From SIG588 sp045533175 (GTDB lineage Bacteria; Bacillota; Clostridia; Oscillospirales; Acutalibacteraceae), in assembly GCA_045533175.1 (NCBI GenBank), contig JAZSHJ010000045.1, positions 1 through 7,544 on the forward strand: a DNA stretch of 7,544 bases, in the 5' to 3' direction. Every line of letters starts with the position of its first letter. Position 1 is the first letter of the stretch. This document shows positions 1-6,482 of the stretch, in pieces. Made by a program: the position numbers and the translations under genes. Below the pieces are notes generated by a model. The model ran no database searches. It was not told the DNA's origin and was given only the letters and a program-made list of their open reading frames with translations.

Positions 1-169
1 CGTGGCGTATCGCGGCTTGGTGAAAGCGGCGGACGGCGCCTACTACTACGTGGCGGGCAACGGTGCGGTCATTAAGAACAACGCGAACTTCTTTGTGACC
101 ACCACCAACGGCTACGTGGCGAAGGGCTTCTACGCCTTCGGTGCGGACGGCAAGATGATCGTCGACTGA
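1..169 (+). CDS. C-terminal fragment of a repeat-bearing, probable cell-wall-binding surface protein
   Basis: Only the last 55 codons are present, read from base 2 and ending in TGA at 167-169; the start lies outside the window. The peptide consists of aromatic- and glycine-rich units: a DGAYYYVAGNGAVIKN block, then NGYVAKGFYAFGADGKMIVD. This alternation of Tyr/Phe pairs with G-x-G or DGK turns resembles the choline/cell-wall-binding-like repeats that end many secreted proteins of gut Clostridia. By that resemblance the fragment would be a surface-anchoring tail, and the activity of the missing N-terminal part cannot be told. Codon use is unusual: 49 of 55 codons end in G or C, and Asn and Tyr are almost always AAC and TAC, unlike the genes downstream. 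This suggests high expression. The ORF is followed within 14 nt by a strong terminator, so it is the last gene of its transcript. The reading frame is sure; the family is a moderate-confidence inference. Confidence 0.72.
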   Translation, partial: VAYRGLVKAADGAYYYVAGNGAVIKNNANFFVTTTNGYVAKGFYAFGADGKMIVD

Positions 170-182
170 TTCCACATAACCC

Positions 183-217
183 AAAAGGGGAAGCGGAGAG
201 ATCTGCTTCCCCTTTTT
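183..217 (+). terminator. Rho-independent terminator after the surface-protein gene
   Basis: Arms AAAAGGGGAAGC (183-194) and GCTTCCCCTTTT (205-216) are perfectly complementary. The stem can extend inward by three more pairs (one G-U) to close a GAGA tetraloop, and it ends in a T run. It starts 14 nt after the upstream stop codon and lies upstream of the next promoter, so it separates the two transcription units. Confidence 0.9.
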
Positions 218-225
218 GCGTGTTC

Positions 226-254
226 TTGCATTTCAGCAAAGGATATGCTATACT
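226..254 (+). promoter_or_regulatory. Extended -10 promoter for the SGNH-RluA-luxS operon
   Basis: A -10 box TATACT (249-254) is preceded by TGC (246-248), giving the extended -10 form TGnTATAAT. A weak -35 candidate TTGCAT (226-231) sits 17 bp upstream. The site lies between the terminator and the first gene of the operon. Transcription would start near 261, leaving a leader of only about 20 nt before the ATG. The weak -35 is consistent with an extended -10 promoter. This is inferred from sequence alone. Confidence 0.6.
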
Positions 255-267
255 GAACAAAACCAAA

Positions 268-272
268 AGAGG
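268..272 (+). promoter_or_regulatory. Ribosome binding site deciding the SGNH hydrolase start
   Basis: AGAGG lies 8 nt before the ATG at 281. A GTG at 272 is in the same frame but overlaps this site, so it cannot use it. The ATG at 281 is therefore the better start. Confidence 0.75.
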
Positions 273-280
273 TGCGTGTT

Positions 281-1057
281 ATGGATATTCAAGAGTTTTT
301 CCGTCCCGACGAACAACCGTTGGAACGTTTGCTTCCCGACAGCGGATTTTGCGGCATCTTCCGTACCATCACCTGTGTGGGGGACAGCCTGTCTTCGGGA
401 GAGTTTCAAACACAGCGCGAGGACGGCACATTCCGTTATCACGATATGTACGAATATTCGTGGGGACAATATATTGCCCGTGCCACGGGCAGCACGGTGT
501 ACAATATGTCCCGTGGCGGCATGACGGCTAAAGAATTGATGAAGATCGATGCCTATTGGGATTCTGCACAGTTTCCGCCCACCCAATGCTATATTCTGGC
601 GCTCGGGGTGAACGATATTCTGAACCAGAAGCAAGAAGTGGGTACACTTGCCGATATTGCCGAACATTGGCAGGATAACGCCGATACCTTTGCAGGGCAC
701 TATGCGGGCATCATTCAGCGCATTAAGGAATTTCAATCCAATGCCCGTTTCTTTTTGATGACCATGCCCAAAGAGATCAGCGAGGAACGCAACGCGGGAA
801 TCGATGCCCACGCGGCGTTGCTTCATCAACTGGCGGATACGTTCGATCATTGTTACGTAATGGACTTTTGCCGTTTTGCGCCCAAGCAAGACGAAGCATA
901 CCGCGAAAAGTTTTATATGTTCGGCCATTTGAGCGCGGCAGGATATGTGCTGACCGCGAAAATGGTGATGTCGTATATGGATTACATCATTCGTCACAAC
1001 CTGCGAGATTTCGATCTGGTGGGGTATATCGGACAGGAAGAGATGTTGAAAGGATAA
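281..1057 (+). CDS. SGNH/GDSL-family hydrolase
   Basis: A 258-residue cytoplasmic protein with no signal peptide or membrane segment. Block I is VGDSLSSGE, with the predicted nucleophile Ser36. Block II is the NMSRGG glycine region (residues 75-80), and block III is GVND (109-112), supplying the oxyanion-hole Asn111. The C-terminal block is GHLSAAGY with His216. This pattern is typical of SGNH esterases and acyl hydrolases, which cleave ester bonds such as acetyl groups on sugars or acyl chains on lipids; the substrate cannot be told. The acidic residue normally found three positions before the His (DxxH) is missing: position 213 is Met. A Ser-His dyad or an acid from elsewhere is therefore implied. 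It is the first gene of an operon, and its stop is 3 nt before the pseudouridine synthase start. The family is confident; the biological role is unknown. Confidence 0.88.
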   Translation: MDIQEFFRPDEQPLERLLPDSGFCGIFRTITCVGDSLSSGEFQTQREDGTFRYHDMYEYSWGQYIARATGSTVYNMSRGGMTAKELMKIDAYWDSAQFPPTQCYILALGVNDILNQKQEVGTLADIAEHWQDNADTFAGHYAGIIQRIKEFQSNARFFLMTMPKEISEERNAGIDAHAALLHQLADTFDHCYVMDFCRFAPKQDEAYREKFYMFGHLSAAGYVLTAKMVMSYMDYIIRHNLRDFDLVGYIGQEEMLKG

Positions 1058-1060
1058 TCT

Positions 1061-1930
1061 ATGCAGGAATTGTGGTATACCGTCCCACCGGAATACGACG
1101 GCGCCAAAGCGGGTGCGTTTTTGCGGGGCGGGTGCGGTCTTTCATGGCGCACGGTGGTACGATGCAAAAACGTGCCCGACGGTATCACCGCCGACGGCGT
1201 GTGGCGGCGCACCATTGATCCTGTTTTTGCGGGACAACGGGTGCGGCTGTTACTGCCCGACGATCGGGTGAAGATCGAAGGGGCGGATCTGCCGTTGGAC
1301 GTGGTGTTCGAGGATGCACATTTGTTGGTGGTGAACAAACCGCCGTATCTGGCGGTGCATCCTTCGGCAGGAAAACCCGAACCAACCCTTGCGAACATTG
1401 TGGTGCATCATTACGAAACCGCGGGGACGCCGCTGTCTTTCCGTCCCGTAAACCGCTTGGACCGCAACACCAGCGGGTTGTTGTTGGCGGCCAAAAATCC
1501 GCATGTTGCACACGCGCTGACCGGCGCGGTGAAAAAGGAATATACCGCCTTGGTGTTGGGTGACCTTGCGGGAGAAGGGGTGATCGACCAACCCATTCGC
1601 GTAAAAGAAGGGTGTTGCATCACCCGCGAAGTGGGGGAGGGCGGTAAACCCAGCCTTACCCGTTGGTGGGCGGTACGGCACGGCGGTGCGGTTACGCAGT
1701 TGCGTGTGATCATCGAAACGGGACGCACGCACCAGATCCGCGTACACATGGCGTGGCTTGGTCATCCTTTGGCGGGGGACACCATGTACGGTACGGATGA
1801 AACGGTTATGAACCGCCACGGCCTGCATTGCGGAAAAATGTCGTTTATTCACCCTATCACAGGAGAATCCATGGAATTTGAAGTGCCGCCGCCCGCGGAT
1901 ATGCAGGCGGTAATGGAAAGGGAGTTTTAA
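1061..1930 (+). CDS. RluA-family RNA pseudouridine synthase
   Basis: A 289-residue enzyme that isomerises uridine to pseudouridine in rRNA or tRNA. The N-terminal part (about residues 13-66) resembles a degenerate S4 RNA-binding domain. The catalytic domain follows, with VNKPPYLAVHPS (91-102), the active-site motif NRLDRNTSGLLL (131-142; catalytic Asp134), and GRTHQIRVHM (221-230), which matches the conserved RluA C-terminal motif. The usual HRLDR is NRLDR here, a mild variation. Length is close to that of RluD-like proteins. The start ATG is preceded by AAAGGA inside the end of the SGNH gene, which implies translational coupling, and the next gene (luxS) starts 2 nt after its stop. Which uridine it modifies (an RluD-, RluC- or RluB-like target, or a tRNA site) cannot be decided from sequence alone, so no symbol is given. 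Confidence 0.93.
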   Translation: MQELWYTVPPEYDGAKAGAFLRGGCGLSWRTVVRCKNVPDGITADGVWRRTIDPVFAGQRVRLLLPDDRVKIEGADLPLDVVFEDAHLLVVNKPPYLAVHPSAGKPEPTLANIVVHHYETAGTPLSFRPVNRLDRNTSGLLLAAKNPHVAHALTGAVKKEYTALVLGDLAGEGVIDQPIRVKEGCCITREVGEGGKPSLTRWWAVRHGGAVTQLRVIIETGRTHQIRVHMAWLGHPLAGDTMYGTDETVMNRHGLHCGKMSFIHPITGESMEFEVPPPADMQAVMEREF

Positions 1931-1932
1931 AT

Positions 1933-2385
1933 ATGGAAAAGATCGCCAGTTTTCAAGTGGATCACACCGTATTGATGCCGGGAATGTACGTGTCAAGAGT
2001 GGACGGGGATATCACCACCTTTGATCTGCGTTTTGTGAAGCCGAACACGCCGCCGTATTTGGAAACGGCCGCAGTACATACGCTGGAGCATCTGTTTGCG
2101 ACCTTTGTGCGCAACAGCGAACACAAAGACGCTGTTATGTATTTCGGGCCGATGGGTTGTCGCACGGGCTTTTACTTCCTCACCCGTGATCTCCCACTTC
2201 AAACGGCGCTGGATCTTACCCGCGATGCCCTGCGGTTTGTTGCGGCGTATGAAGGGGAGATCCCCGGTGTGAGCGCGGTGGAATGCGGCAACTGGGAGGA
2301 ACATGATTTGATGGGTGCCAAGGCGTATGCCGCGCAGATGACGGCTGTGCTGGCCGATTGGACGCCGTCGCGTATGACCTATTAA
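1933..2385 (+). CDS. luxS: S-ribosylhomocysteine lyase LuxS (AI-2 synthesis)
   Basis: A 150-residue metalloenzyme that splits S-ribosylhomocysteine into homocysteine and 4,5-dihydroxy-2,3-pentanedione. The second product cyclises to the quorum signal AI-2, while homocysteine returns to methionine and SAM. The protein begins MEKIASFQVDHT, as LuxS proteins do. It carries the metal-binding HTLEH motif (His49, His53, general base Glu52), the catalytic cysteine in FGPMGCRTGF (Cys76), and the third metal ligand in VECGNW (Cys118). All key residues are present and the length is normal. An AAGGGAG ribosome binding site lies in the end of the preceding gene, so luxS is translationally linked to the pseudouridine synthase. 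The usual partner of the cycle, S-adenosylhomocysteine nucleosidase (mtnN/pfs), is not adjacent and must lie elsewhere. LuxS is last in its operon. Confidence 0.97.
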   Translation: MEKIASFQVDHTVLMPGMYVSRVDGDITTFDLRFVKPNTPPYLETAAVHTLEHLFATFVRNSEHKDAVMYFGPMGCRTGFYFLTRDLPLQTALDLTRDALRFVAAYEGEIPGVSAVECGNWEEHDLMGAKAYAAQMTAVLADWTPSRMTY

Positions 2386-2462
2386 AACCGCATAGTTTCG
2401 TGAATATTACTTAAAATGAATGGGTTGTTTTTGGTAAAATGCCCAAATATTCGGAAAAAGCA

Positions 2463-2490
2463 TTGATTTATACCTGAAAATGAGTATAAT
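2463..2490 (+). promoter_or_regulatory. Promoter of the M23 peptidase - methyltransferase - lipid kinase operon
   Basis: A perfect -10 TATAAT (2485-2490) lies 16 bp after a near-consensus -35 TTGATT (2463-2468), within an AT-rich gap between luxS and the peptidase gene. Transcription should start near 2497, inside the inverted repeat at 2495-2522. No other convincing promoter was seen in this gap. The 2386-2462 part holds only weak 4-5 bp hairpins. Confidence 0.72.
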
Positions 2491-2494
2491 AGAG

Positions 2495-2522
2495 AAAAAG
2501 GTTACAATTTTGTAACCTTTTT
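2495..2522 (+). terminator. Perfect 12-bp hairpin with T-rich tail: luxS-operon terminator and/or 5' mRNA hairpin
   Basis: Arms AAAAAGGTTACA (2495-2506) and TGTAACCTTTTT (2511-2522) are perfectly complementary around an ATTT loop, followed by CTTTT. For transcripts arriving from luxS this is a plausible intrinsic terminator, although the stem is AT-rich. It begins 4 bp after the -10 box of the next promoter. It would therefore also form the very 5' end of that mRNA, or could be an operator overlapping the start site. Confidence 0.65.
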
Positions 2523-2534
2523 CTTTTGAAACAG

Positions 2535-2543
2535 AAAGGAGGT
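2535..2543 (+). promoter_or_regulatory. Strong Shine-Dalgarno deciding the M23 peptidase start
   Basis: GAAAGGAGGT, one of the best ribosome binding sites in the window, ends 6 nt before the ATG at 2550. An in-frame TTG at 2526 lies upstream of it, just after the hairpin, and has no ribosome binding site of its own, so it is rejected as the start. Confidence 0.85.
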
Positions 2544-2549
2544 GCCCGT

Positions 2550-4265
2550 ATGTTGCAGAACGAGCAAACACCGCAAAACGAACCCGTATCCACGGGTGAA
2601 CAGCACCCGTTGTTGTATGCGCTGATGCCGGAGGTGGATACCACCGAAAGCGTGGTGGACGTACACGATACGCCGCGCGAACCGAAAGTGAATCCCTTGG
2701 CATCGTTTGCTCCTACCGAACGTCCCGCCGGTGTGTGGTTGCGTGTGTGGATGGAGATATATCTTATCAGCTACGGTATGGGTGCCTTCACTCGTGATGC
2801 TTGGTACACCCTGTTGAACTGGGTGGTGTCGCTGTGCAAAAAGCCGCTTCGTGCGGTGAAGCGGTTGTGGCGACGCACGGTGGTCAAACAATGGAATCTG
2901 CTTCGTTTTGAACTGCGCCGTGTTCGTCACGGCTTTACCATTGCGCGCCAGCGTGTAGCGGAAGCCAAGGAACGGCATCGCCTGCTTGCCATATTGCAGA
3001 TGTTGGCGTTGCCCGTGATGGCGTTTCGCCGTCACCGTCGTATGGTTACCGCCGTTACCCAGACGTTGATGGTGCTGGGTTCGGTGATTGCTCTAACACT
3101 TGTGATCCGTTATTGGTCCAACACCACCTTCGCCTTGGAATTGGTGTACGGCGGTGAACGGTTGGGATACATTACGGACGAATCGGTGTTCAACGAAGCG
3201 CTGGATATGGCGGAAAACCGTATTGTGATTAAGGATCCCGACGGGCACATTATCGACCGTGAATCTTCCCTCACGTTGCGTCCGGTGCAACAAAGCCGCG
3301 TGTTGTCCACCTCCGAACTGTGTGACGTGATCTTGCAGATGTCGGTGGAAGACGTGGAAGAGATGAGTGGTCTGTATGTGGACGATGTGTTTATCGGTGC
3401 GTTGAAACAACGGGAAGAAATGGATCGCCTGCTCAAAGACGTGCTCAGTTTGTACGATACAGGTGTGGATACGGTGAACAAGCGGGTGGAATTCCGCAAC
3501 AACGTCGAGATCGTGGATGGATTGTATCCGCAAGGAAGCGATGAACCGTACATCCGCCTGCGCCAAAAACTGACAAAGATCGGGGAGGACGGCAATCCGT
3601 TCCTGACGGTGCAGGTGCGCTCCACCGAGAGCTATATCGAAACGATTCCGTATGAGAAACGTATCATAAAGGACAGCACAAAATACATCGGATATTCCGA
3701 AGTGCGCACGCCCGGTTCGGTGGGCGAGGTGCAGATCACGGCGGACGTGATCTATGTGAACGGACAGGAACTGTACCGTGAGATCGTGAGCGAAAACGTT
3801 GTGAAAGAACCGGTCACCGAAGTGGTGGTCGAGGGCAGTTATCGCGTGAATGCGAGTGCCCGACCGGGTGTGGCCACGGGCGAGTTCCTCTGGCCGTTGC
3901 CGAGTTGCCGCATGCTCAGTTCGCCCTTCGGCTATCGTTGGGGCAAATTGCACGCCGGCATTGATATTTCCGGTAACGGCGTGTTGGATAAGCCGATCAT
4001 TGCGGCGGACGGCGGCGTGGTAAGGGAAGTTAACACCACAGGCTGGGGCGGCGGCTACGGATTGTACGTGGTGGTGGATCACGGCAACGGATACGTTACC
4101 ACGTATTCCCATTGCAACGCAATCTTGGTGGAAGTCGGCCAAAAGGTGACACAGGGCGAAGTGATTGCCAGAGTGGGCAACACAGGCAACAGCTTTGGCC
4201 CGCACCTGCATTTTGAAGTGCGTTTGAACGGTGTGGCGGTGGATCCGATGCCGTATTTGAAGTGA
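2550..4265 (+). CDS. Membrane-anchored cell-wall peptidase with G5 domain and M23 (LytM-type) domain
   Basis: A 571-residue, type II-like membrane protein. Residues 1-165 form a probable cytoplasmic region, acidic at first and then very basic and rich in Trp/Arg. A single transmembrane helix follows (about 169-187). Outside lie two short similar units beginning near residues 198 and 275 (Y-x-x-x-x-[LI]-G pattern), then a G5 domain (about 357-430, with VRTPGSVGEV and VIYVNGQELYRE), then an M23 zinc metallopeptidase domain (about 446-571). Metal and catalytic residues are intact: HAGID (His468, Asp472), YSH (His521) and HLHFEV (His552, His554), so an active glycyl endopeptidase or peptidoglycan cross-bridge hydrolase is likely. 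G5 domains are thought to bind peptidoglycan or amino sugars. It is first in an operon with its own promoter, and its TGA is overlapped by the ribosome binding site of the methyltransferase gene. The exact bond cleaved is unknown. Confidence 0.93.
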   Translation: MLQNEQTPQNEPVSTGEQHPLLYALMPEVDTTESVVDVHDTPREPKVNPLASFAPTERPAGVWLRVWMEIYLISYGMGAFTRDAWYTLLNWVVSLCKKPLRAVKRLWRRTVVKQWNLLRFELRRVRHGFTIARQRVAEAKERHRLLAILQMLALPVMAFRRHRRMVTAVTQTLMVLGSVIALTLVIRYWSNTTFALELVYGGERLGYITDESVFNEALDMAENRIVIKDPDGHIIDRESSLTLRPVQQSRVLSTSELCDVILQMSVEDVEEMSGLYVDDVFIGALKQREEMDRLLKDVLSLYDTGVDTVNKRVEFRNNVEIVDGLYPQGSDEPYIRLRQKLTKIGEDGNPFLTVQVRSTESYIETIPYEKRIIKDSTKYIGYSEVRTPGSVGEVQITADVIYVNGQELYREIVSENVVKEPVTEVVVEGSYRVNASARPGVATGEFLWPLPSCRMLSSPFGYRWGKLHAGIDISGNGVLDKPIIAADGGVVREVNTTGWGGGYGLYVVVDHGNGYVTTYSHCNAILVEVGQKVTQGEVIARVGNTGNSFGPHLHFEVRLNGVAVDPMPYLK

Positions 4266-4276
4266 GGATGTAACGT

Positions 4277-5395
4277 ATGACTTTTTGTTGTCCATGCCTG
4301 TTCGGCATCGAGGGGATTTTGGCAGACGAACTGCGCCGTATGGGTGTGGAGAATGTCCGCGCCGAAACAGGTCGTGTGCTGTTCGACGGCGATTTTGCCG
4401 CCATGGCACGGGTGAATATTCGTTCGCGTTATGCCGAACGGGTACAGTTGCTGATGGGACGGTTTCATGCGGTGACGTTTGACCAACTGTTTGAAGGGGT
4501 TAAGGCATTGCCGTGGGAAAAATATATCGGCGTGAAGGATCGCTTCCCTGTGAAAGGGTGGTCGCTGAATTCCGCGCTGCACAGCGTGCCGGATTGCCAA
4601 GCCATTGTGAAAAAAGCGGTGGTGGAACGCCTGCGCGCGAAATACGGAGTGTCTTGGTTTGAGGAAAGCGGTGCGCTGTTTCAAATTCAAGTGACCGTGA
4701 TGAAGGACGAAGTGTCCCTGCTGATCGATACGAGTGGGCAAGGACTTCACAAACGCGGATACCGCGCCAACGCCGGGGAAGCACCCATCAAAGAAACGCT
4801 GGCCGCCGCAATCGCGGACGTGATGCGTGCGCGGTTTGCCGAACAGGTGTGTGATCCTTGTTGCGGATCGGGTACGTTGTTGATCGAAGCGGCGCTGGCG
4901 GCACGGAGAATTTCGCCGGGTGTGGGACGTCGCTTTACCGCCGGTATGTGGGATTGCGTGCCGCGCGGCACGTTCGAGCAAGAACGTGAGGCTGCCCGTG
5001 CGCTGGAAATGCCTGATCGGGAGATCACCTTATGGGGTGGGGATATCGATCCTGCGTGTGTGCGCCTTGCCGAGGAAAACGCTCAAAAAGCGGGGGTGGG
5101 GGACTGTCTGTTCACCGACCTTGCCGATGTGAAGAACTTTGTGCCCCGCGGGGACAGCGGCCTTGTGCTGTGCAATCCGCCGTACGGCGAACGGTTGTTG
5201 GATCGTTCTGCCGCCGAGGAACTTTACCGCGTGATGGGGCAAGTGTTTGTGCCGAAAGCGGGATGGAGTTACGGCATCATCACGGCAGACGAAACGTTTG
5301 AAGAATGGTTCGGACGCCCTGCCGATAAGCGCCGCAAACTCTATAACGGCATGCTGAAATGCCAGTTGTATATGTATTTTTCACCCAAAAAATAA
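4277..5395 (+). CDS. THUMP-domain class I SAM-dependent RNA methyltransferase (RlmL N-half/YpsC-like)
   Basis: A 372-residue enzyme that transfers a methyl group from SAM to RNA. The family relatives (N-terminal half of E. coli RlmL, Bacillus YpsC) act on a guanine N2 of 23S rRNA or similar targets. The N-terminal ~155 residues match a ferredoxin-like/THUMP RNA-binding region that begins with the typical PCLFGIEGILADEL. The linker motif GLHKRGYR is at 156-163. The Rossmann methyltransferase domain contains SAM motif I DPCCGSGT (193-200), GGDIDP (254-259) and the catalytic NPPYGERL (300-307), which marks an N-methyltransferase acting on an exocyclic amino group. It sits 11 nt after the M23 gene, and a GAGGA ribosome binding site overlaps the upstream stop. 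Its SAH by-product would feed LuxS, but so would that of any methyltransferase. The exact target position is not deducible. Confidence 0.93.
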   Translation: MTFCCPCLFGIEGILADELRRMGVENVRAETGRVLFDGDFAAMARVNIRSRYAERVQLLMGRFHAVTFDQLFEGVKALPWEKYIGVKDRFPVKGWSLNSALHSVPDCQAIVKKAVVERLRAKYGVSWFEESGALFQIQVTVMKDEVSLLIDTSGQGLHKRGYRANAGEAPIKETLAAAIADVMRARFAEQVCDPCCGSGTLLIEAALAARRISPGVGRRFTAGMWDCVPRGTFEQEREAARALEMPDREITLWGGDIDPACVRLAEENAQKAGVGDCLFTDLADVKNFVPRGDSGLVLCNPPYGERLLDRSAAEELYRVMGQVFVPKAGWSYGIITADETFEEWFGRPADKRRKLYNGMLKCQLYMYFSPKK

Positions 5396-5408
5396 GGGGA
5401 TGTAAAAA

Positions 5409-6362
5409 ATGAAACACGTATTCATCGTGAATCCCGCGGCGGGGAAAAAGTCGCCTGCCGTCGCGTTGGTGCCGCACATCCGCGAAGTGTGCGAAGCGCA
5501 CGGCTGTCGCTATGAGATACTGGAAACCACCGCACCGCTTGCGGCGATCTCTTTGTGCCGTGAGGCGATCCGCACGGCAGGGGAAACGGTGCGGTTGTAT
5601 GCCTGCGGCGGCGACGGAACGCTGTTGGAGGTCATGACTGCCATTGAGCCGGGCAGCGATACGGAATTGGCGCACATCCCTTGCGGTTCGGGTAACGACT
5701 TTGTGCGTATGCTGGGCGGTGCGCAACCGTATCTGGATTTGGATGCGATGGTAACCGCCGAAGCGTATCCGATGGATGGGATTCTTTGTACATACGGCGA
5801 AGGGGAAACCCGCCGTTCGCTGAACGTGGCGGCGACGGGCATGGATGCCGAGGTGGCGTACCACATGGCAAAGTTCAAACGGTGGCCGTTGGTCAGCGGG
5901 TCTATGGCGTATAATCTCGCCTTGGTCAAGGTGTTTTTCGGCCGCTTGGGCTGTCATTTGACGGTGGAGATGGAAACCGCGGACGGCACCGTGAAGGTGA
6001 ATGGCAGTTATCTGTTTGCGCTGTGTGCCAACGGTGAATACTACGGCGGCGGGTATCATGGTGTTCCCACCGCCGTGCCCGATGACGGCGTGTTGGATTT
6101 CGTGTTGGTGGAAACGATGCCGCGTTTGCGCATTTTGCAGTTGTTGCCGAAATATAAAAAGGGCACACACAAGGGGGAAAGCGGTGTGAATTTCTATCGC
6201 GGCACCGCCATCCGTGTGAAAACCGACCGTGTGATGCCGGTCACGCTGGACGGAGAATGCGTGCTGACCGATCGCTTTTGTGCTACCGTGCAAAAGGATG
6301 CCTACCGTTTTGTGATGCCCGCCGCGGTGGCGGCCGCACGAAAAACCAAAGAAACCGTGTAA
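5409..6362 (+). CDS. Diacylglycerol kinase-family lipid kinase (YegS/DgkB-like)
   Basis: A 317-residue soluble kinase that phosphorylates a lipid hydroxyl with ATP. In Gram-positive relatives this is diacylglycerol released during lipoteichoic acid synthesis, recycled to phosphatidic acid; some members use other lipids. The N-terminal nucleotide-binding domain opens with FIVNPAAGKK (5-14) and holds GGDGT (67-71) and PCGSGNDF (91-98), the hallmarks of the DAGK catalytic domain. The C-terminal beta-sandwich carries LNVAATGMDAEVA (138-150), PDDGVLD (224-230) and LDGE (280-283), whose Glu is the expected catalytic or metal-linked residue. All motifs are intact. The gene follows the methyltransferase by 13 nt with an AGGGGA ribosome binding site, and a terminator follows within 10 nt, so it is the last gene of the operon. 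Whether the substrate is diacylglycerol or another lipid cannot be decided. Confidence 0.92.
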   Translation: MKHVFIVNPAAGKKSPAVALVPHIREVCEAHGCRYEILETTAPLAAISLCREAIRTAGETVRLYACGGDGTLLEVMTAIEPGSDTELAHIPCGSGNDFVRMLGGAQPYLDLDAMVTAEAYPMDGILCTYGEGETRRSLNVAATGMDAEVAYHMAKFKRWPLVSGSMAYNLALVKVFFGRLGCHLTVEMETADGTVKVNGSYLFALCANGEYYGGGYHGVPTAVPDDGVLDFVLVETMPRLRILQLLPKYKKGTHKGESGVNFYRGTAIRVKTDRVMPVTLDGECVLTDRFCATVQKDAYRFVMPAAVAAARKTKETV

Positions 6363-6363
6363 C

Positions 6364-6399
6364 AAACATACGAGAAACACACGTTTCTCGGGTGTTTTT
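6364..6399 (+). terminator. Rho-independent terminator after the lipid kinase gene
   Basis: CGAGAAAC (6371-6378) pairs perfectly with GTTTCTCG (6383-6390) around an ACAC loop. An outer AAACA/TGTTT pairing (6364-6368 with 6393-6397) extends the stem across a 2x2 internal loop. A T run ends at 6399. It lies directly after the kinase stop codon and ends the second operon. Confidence 0.87.
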
Positions 6400-6464
6400 G
6401 CATAATTTGGGTTTCAAAAACGCCAACTATCCGAAAAACGGGGCATAATATTTCCGAAAACGCA

Positions 6465-6482
6465 AATAATTTTGCAATTATT
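6465..6482. repeat. 7-bp AT-rich inverted repeat upstream of the aminotransferase promoter
   Basis: AATAATT (6465-6471) and AATTATT (6476-6482) flank a TTGC loop, ending 11 bp before the -35 box. This position suits an operator or an UP-like AT-rich activation element. The arms are short and low-complexity, so chance is a real alternative. Confidence 0.4.

Noticed and set aside
248..997. A 249-codon open frame on the minus strand over the SGNH hydrolase gene.
   Set aside because: It has no recognisable family and is a shadow of the + strand gene, which has a promoter, a ribosome binding site and catalytic blocks.
2386..2462. Possible small gene, riboswitch or terminator just after luxS.
   Set aside because: Only 4-5 bp weak hairpins are present, with no T run after them, no ORF with a ribosome binding site, and no recognisable SAM- or SAH-type riboswitch structure.
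3093..4409. A 438-codon open frame on the minus strand over the M23 gene.
   Set aside because: It is rich in His and Arg with no recognisable domain, and is antisense to a gene with intact G5 and M23 motifs, so it is a composition artefact.
5280..6380. A 366-codon open frame on the minus strand over the lipid kinase.
   Set aside because: It has no motifs and a biased His/Arg/Gly composition, and it is opposite a gene with all DAGK motifs.
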